Assembly (NCBI GenBank): GCA_016293805.1 | Contig: JAEDDI010000004.1 | Span: forward strand, 1 to 56,138 | Source of the DNA: Bacillota bacterium | Lineage (GTDB): Bacteria; Bacillota; Clostridia; Peptostreptococcales; Anaerovoracaceae | Length of the DNA: 56,138 nucleotides | Reading direction: 5' to 3' | In this document: piece by piece, positions 53,128 to 56,138 of the stretch | Layout: each line of letters starts with the position of its first letter | Position numbering within the stretch: the first letter of the stretch is position 1 | The notes under the pieces: model-generated | Databases searched by the model: none | The model's input: the letters and a program-made list of their open reading frames with translations, nothing else | Told to the model about the DNA's origin: nothing | Program-made: the position numbers and the translations under genes

Positions 53128-54222
53128 TTATCTGTATATATGTTCAGCCAGGAACTGACCGGTTTTCATTACTAGTTTTCTGTAAAAAGCACGTCTTCTG
53201 TCCCTGCCGCTTCTGACAATTTCTACTTCATAAATCTCATCATCCGCTCTGTCTTTTCCGCTCTCCCTAAGACTGTCCGCCCTCTTTCTGACTTCTCTCT
53301 TGCGAAGACTCTCCCTGCACCACAGCCTGCGGTAATCAGTATCTGCAATATCAGTAAAATGCGGATCCTCCTCCCCCTCTTTTATCCTCATGGTGTTTCT
53401 GTCAAGAACACACGGCTTCACATCCCAGCTTATTCCTTTATCTGTAAAATCCATGCCAAGGATAATTCCTCTGTCCGTATAATCCTGCATTCTCTGATAT
53501 TCAGTATCGAATATGAAATTTCCAAGAGAATAGAATATCATCTTGTCACCGATCTTTTCATATCCCTGCACAACATGCGGATGATGAGCAACAACAGCGT
53601 CGCATCCCCATGAAATGTACTGTTTCAGAGTCCTCCTTATATACGGCATGGGAGCATGAAGGAATTCATTTCCTCCATGATACACGATAACAGCATAGTC
53701 CGCCTCCGTCTTCATTCTTCTAATCTGCTTCCTGATCAGCTTCTTCTCAAATTCGTGAAGCGGTCCGGGTGTTTCCTCTGATGCTGTAAGCTCATTCTTG
53801 TACTGTACGGCCATCACTGCAACTTTGATTTCTTCGCCTAATACAGCATATTCTGCAGCTCTCATGAGGTTTCTTCCCGCTCCGATATACTCAAGCCCTC
53901 TGCTCTGTGCGGCATCGAGTGAATCAAGAAATCCTTTCACTCCGTAATCCATGATGTGGTTGTTCGCATATGAGACTACAGGGCTTTTGAATGTCCTGAT
54001 GATGTAATCAAGGGCAGCGCCTGAGCATCTGTGAGACAGCCTTTCCTTTCTGGATACCTCTTCATCTGTAACAGGGCTTTCCATATTAACAACAGAACAG
54101 TCAGCTGTTTTAATATATTCAAGTATTTCATCACTTAAGATATTTTCGTTTTCTCTTCCTGAAAAAAATCCGCTGAAAGATATATCTCCAGTAAATACAA
54201 TTCTTGTCTTGTTTTCCTTCAT
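53128..54222 (-). CDS. CapA/PgsA-family protein
   Basis: A 364-residue calcineurin-like protein of the poly-gamma-glutamate capsule family. The metal-binding motifs are intact: FTGDISFSG, NMESPVT, SYANNHIMDYG, IVYHGGNEF and VVAHHPHVVQGYEKIG followed by FYSLGNFIFD. No signal peptide or transmembrane anchor is seen, unlike classical PgsA, so it may act in the cytoplasm. Its intact motifs contrast with the degenerate CapA-like part of the MurF fusion 5 kb away. Confidence 0.88.
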   Translation of the reverse strand: MKENKTRIVFTGDISFSGFFSGRENENILSDEILEYIKTADCSVVNMESPVTDEEVSRKERLSHRCSGAALDYIIRTFKSPVVSYANNHIMDYGVKGFLDSLDAAQSRGLEYIGAGRNLMRAAEYAVLGEEIKVAVMAVQYKNELTASEETPGPLHEFEKKLIRKQIRRMKTEADYAVIVYHGGNEFLHAPMPYIRRTLKQYISWGCDAVVAHHPHVVQGYEKIGDKMIFYSLGNFIFDTEYQRMQDYTDRGIILGMDFTDKGISWDVKPCVLDRNTMRIKEGEEDPHFTDIADTDYRRLWCRESLRKREVRKRADSLRESGKDRADDEIYEVEIVRSGRDRRRAFYRKLVMKTGQFLAEHIYR

Positions 54223-54279
54223 CTTCTTACTCCTTACATATTAAATATACCACAAACACCCTCTTTTCTTATGTTTTAT

Positions 54280-54308
54280 TTGACGCGTATTGAAAAAGAC
54301 TATATAAT
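54280..54308 (+). promoter_or_regulatory. Promoter of the GH18 gene
   Basis: TTGACG, 17 bases, TATAAT, about 24 bases before the start codon; near consensus. Confidence 0.8.
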
Positions 54309-54331
54309 TTTCATATTTAAAGGGGTTCTAT

Positions 54332-55312
54332 ATGGGAAGAAAAGTCAGAAGAAAAAAGAATTCAAAGAGAAAGAAAATACTGCTGCTTATCGTATTTGTA
54401 ATAATTGCTGTTGTTATTGGAAGATGCAGCACATCCCACCAGAAGGCTGATACAAGAGTTATCGGATACCTTCCGACATGGTATTTTCAGGAACTTGATT
54501 CGATTGATATGAGCTGTCTCACACATCTTAATCTGGCATTCATCAATCCGGACAAAAACGGCGATCTTCACTGCTCTCTCGCAGATGAAAACATCAGAAG
54601 AATTGTCAGGAAAGCTCACAGACATGATGTTTCTGTGCTTGCTGCACTTGGAGGCGGCGGAGGTTATGCAAACTACACAGAGCTTATCTCCGGCAAAACT
54701 TCGATGAAGGAATTCAACGAAAAAATTATAGACTATGTCACAACCCACGATATGGATGGAATCGACCTTAATATTGAAGGCGATGTGGAACCTGAATTCT
54801 GGCAGTATTACGATGCCTGGGTTAAAGACCTGGCAAGGAAGTGCAGAAAAGAGAATCTGGTTCTTTCATGTGCAGTTGCCTCCTGGTTTGATAATTATAT
54901 TACAGATGAAACTCTTGACAGATTTGATTTTATATCAGTAATGGCATATGACAACAAGGGTGATTCAGAAGGTCATTCCACATATGACTTTGCAGTCAGA
55001 CAGCTTGATTATTTCAGCAGCAGGAATATTCCAGATTCAAAACTAGTACTTGGTGTGCCGTTTTACGGATACCGCTATGAGAACGGAATCTGCACAGGAA
55101 AAGTAGTAACTTACAGGGAAGTTGCAGTCTACAATGAGGATTCTGAATATGTCGATGAAAGCGGCACATGCAGATATAACGGAATCAGTACAATAACGGA
55201 AAAAGCAAAACTGTCGGAGGATTACGGCGGAATCATGATATGGTGTCTCGGTCAGGACGCTTCCGGTTCTGCGTCACTTTTGCGCGCGATTGACGCAGCC
55301 CTGAACGAGTAG
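54332..55312 (+). CDS. Membrane-anchored glycoside hydrolase family 18 protein
   Basis: A 326-residue protein with an N-terminal basic stretch and one transmembrane helix (about 10-30), then a GH18 barrel (RVIGYLPTWYFQ, LTHLNLAFINP, LAALGGGGG). The active-site motif reads MDGIDLNIEGD: the catalytic Glu is kept, but the usual DG-x-D-x-D-x-E has Asn for the third Asp. LVLGVPFYGY and GIMIWCLGQD complete the family. It probably cleaves, or merely binds, a cell wall N-acetyl sugar polymer. Starts after AAAGGGG. Confidence 0.85.
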   Translation: MGRKVRRKKNSKRKKILLLIVFVIIAVVIGRCSTSHQKADTRVIGYLPTWYFQELDSIDMSCLTHLNLAFINPDKNGDLHCSLADENIRRIVRKAHRHDVSVLAALGGGGGYANYTELISGKTSMKEFNEKIIDYVTTHDMDGIDLNIEGDVEPEFWQYYDAWVKDLARKCRKENLVLSCAVASWFDNYITDETLDRFDFISVMAYDNKGDSEGHSTYDFAVRQLDYFSSRNIPDSKLVLGVPFYGYRYENGICTGKVVTYREVAVYNEDSEYVDESGTCRYNGISTITEKAKLSEDYGGIMIWCLGQDASGSASLLRAIDAALNE

Positions 55313-55360
55313 ACTTTAACATACGTTTGTGGTAAATTGATACTTGGGAGATTATTACAT

Positions 55361-56138
55361 ATGAGAATACTGCTTAAGATACTGAGAATATGTCTTCAGA
55401 TTGTCTATGCACCTCTGAAACTGTTTCCTGTTAATACTGACAAGATACTTTTTCTGAGCAGGCAGTCTGACGAACTGACTCTGGATTTCAGGCTTCTTCA
55501 GGAAGAACTGTCATCAAGAGACCGTGATATTAAATTTGTTACAATATGCAGAAGATCCAGTGACAGCAGGATCGGTACATTTCTTTATGCATTTTCTCTT
55601 CTTAAGAGCATGTATCATCTTGCCACATCATCTGTATGCGTCATCGATTCATACTGGCCTGCCGTATGCATGCTTAACCACAAAGACAGTCTTACAGTCA
55701 TACAGATATGGCATGCTCTCGGCAAGATCAAGCAGTCGGGATATCAGACTCTTGACAAAGCAGGCGGTAGAGGCAGAATCGCTGCAGAAGAGCTGCGTAT
55801 GCACCGGAACTATGACTATATCATTGCAGGCGGTAGAGCATGGAATCAGTTTTACTGTGCTTCCTTTAACACGACTCCTGACAAGCTGGTGAATATCGGT
55901 CTTCCGAGAATTGACTATCTTCTTGATACCGAAGATTCAAACAGAGAAAAGATTTTCTTAAAGTATCCGCAGTTCAGAGACAAAACTGTGCTTCTTTACG
56001 CGCCTACTTTCAGAAAGGGAATCGAAGCAAACTGGCATTCACTGATAGATGTTATCGATCCGTACAAGTATATTCTGATAGTTAAGGGACACCCTAATCA
56101 GCCGCTTTTTGCAGACAGTCCATGGGTATACACATGCG
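55361..56138 (+). CDS. CDP-glycerol glycerophosphotransferase family (TagB/TagF-like), N-terminal part
   Basis: 259 codons are inside the window and the frame is still open at its end. The protein begins MRILLKILRICLQIVYAPLK, a membrane-associating N-terminus, and has IQIWHALGKIKQSGYQ, NIGLPRIDYL, LLYAPTFRKG and YILIVKGHPNQP, all typical of the CDP-glycerol:polyglycerophosphate transferase family that builds teichoic acid. It starts after GGGAG, 48 bases after the GH18 stop, so the two may be co-transcribed. Confidence 0.88.
   Translation, partial: MRILLKILRICLQIVYAPLKLFPVNTDKILFLSRQSDELTLDFRLLQEELSSRDRDIKFVTICRRSSDSRIGTFLYAFSLLKSMYHLATSSVCVIDSYWPAVCMLNHKDSLTVIQIWHALGKIKQSGYQTLDKAGGRGRIAAEELRMHRNYDYIIAGGRAWNQFYCASFNTTPDKLVNIGLPRIDYLLDTEDSNREKIFLKYPQFRDKTVLLYAPTFRKGIEANWHSLIDVIDPYKYILIVKGHPNQPLFADSPWVYTC

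Overview
The window looks like a chromosomal segment of a low-to-moderate GC, Gram-positive anaerobe of the class Clostridia (Bacillota). The evidence is the dense operons with strong AGGAGG-type ribosome binding sites, the short HisG plus HisZ pair, AsnA-type asparagine synthetase, a YhaM-family exonuclease, a TagG/TagH-like exporter, a CDP-glycerol transferase, and a ferredoxin-tailed aldo/keto reductase. I cannot assign a genus. Almost everything is ordinary core or accessory chromosome; the only mobile DNA is two identical copies of one IS3-family (IS150-group-like) element.

Left part (1-9.1 kb): the 5' end of a CoA-acylating-type aldehyde dehydrogenase gene faces a Crp/Fnr-type regulator across a shared control region. 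Next comes an unusual protein in which an XRE DNA-binding domain is fused to an acyl-CoA synthetase. On the minus strand follow metG, a small unknown gene, tatD and a cupin gene, then a cytidylate-kinase-like protein and an ECF sigma factor with its membrane partner. proC is on the plus strand.

Middle (10-29 kb): a tightly overlapping ten-gene histidine operon, hisZ-G-D-C-B-H-A-F-I-K, reads leftward from a near-consensus promoter; hisE is absent from it. Back-to-back with it, pyrG-asnA reads rightward behind a leader containing a long inverted repeat. The yhaM-cca-recD2-comF operon reads leftward and ends in a 188-nt highly structured RNA whose position next to comF suggests the raiA-motif ncRNA. 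nadE, a short DtxR-type regulator and argG follow.

Right part (29-56 kb): IS copy 1 sits in the loop of the argG terminator. Then come a small Rpn-tail-like protein, a Lon-type AAA+ ATPase with no protease domain, argH, an aldo/keto reductase, a lipoprotein, cstA with a small partner, an APC permease behind an ATP-grasp enzyme, and a glutamate-symporter-family protein. The last 14 kb is about the cell envelope: a TagGH-like ABC exporter whose ATPase has lost key catalytic residues; murI, a three-part fusion (degenerate CapA-like, MurF-like ligase, BspA-type leucine-rich repeats) and ddl in one operon; then a secreted transglutaminase/FnIII protein, a CapA protein, a GH18 protein and a CDP-glycerol glycerophosphotransferase cut by the window end. 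IS copy 2 sits in the loop of the ddl terminator.

The points most worth following are the terminator-loop targeting by the IS (2 of 2 copies, same orientation, each bringing its own replacement terminator), the CapA-MurF-LRR fusion inside a peptidoglycan precursor operon, the XRE-acyl-CoA synthetase fusion, and the structured RNA after comF. All family calls come from reading motifs and context; no database search was run.
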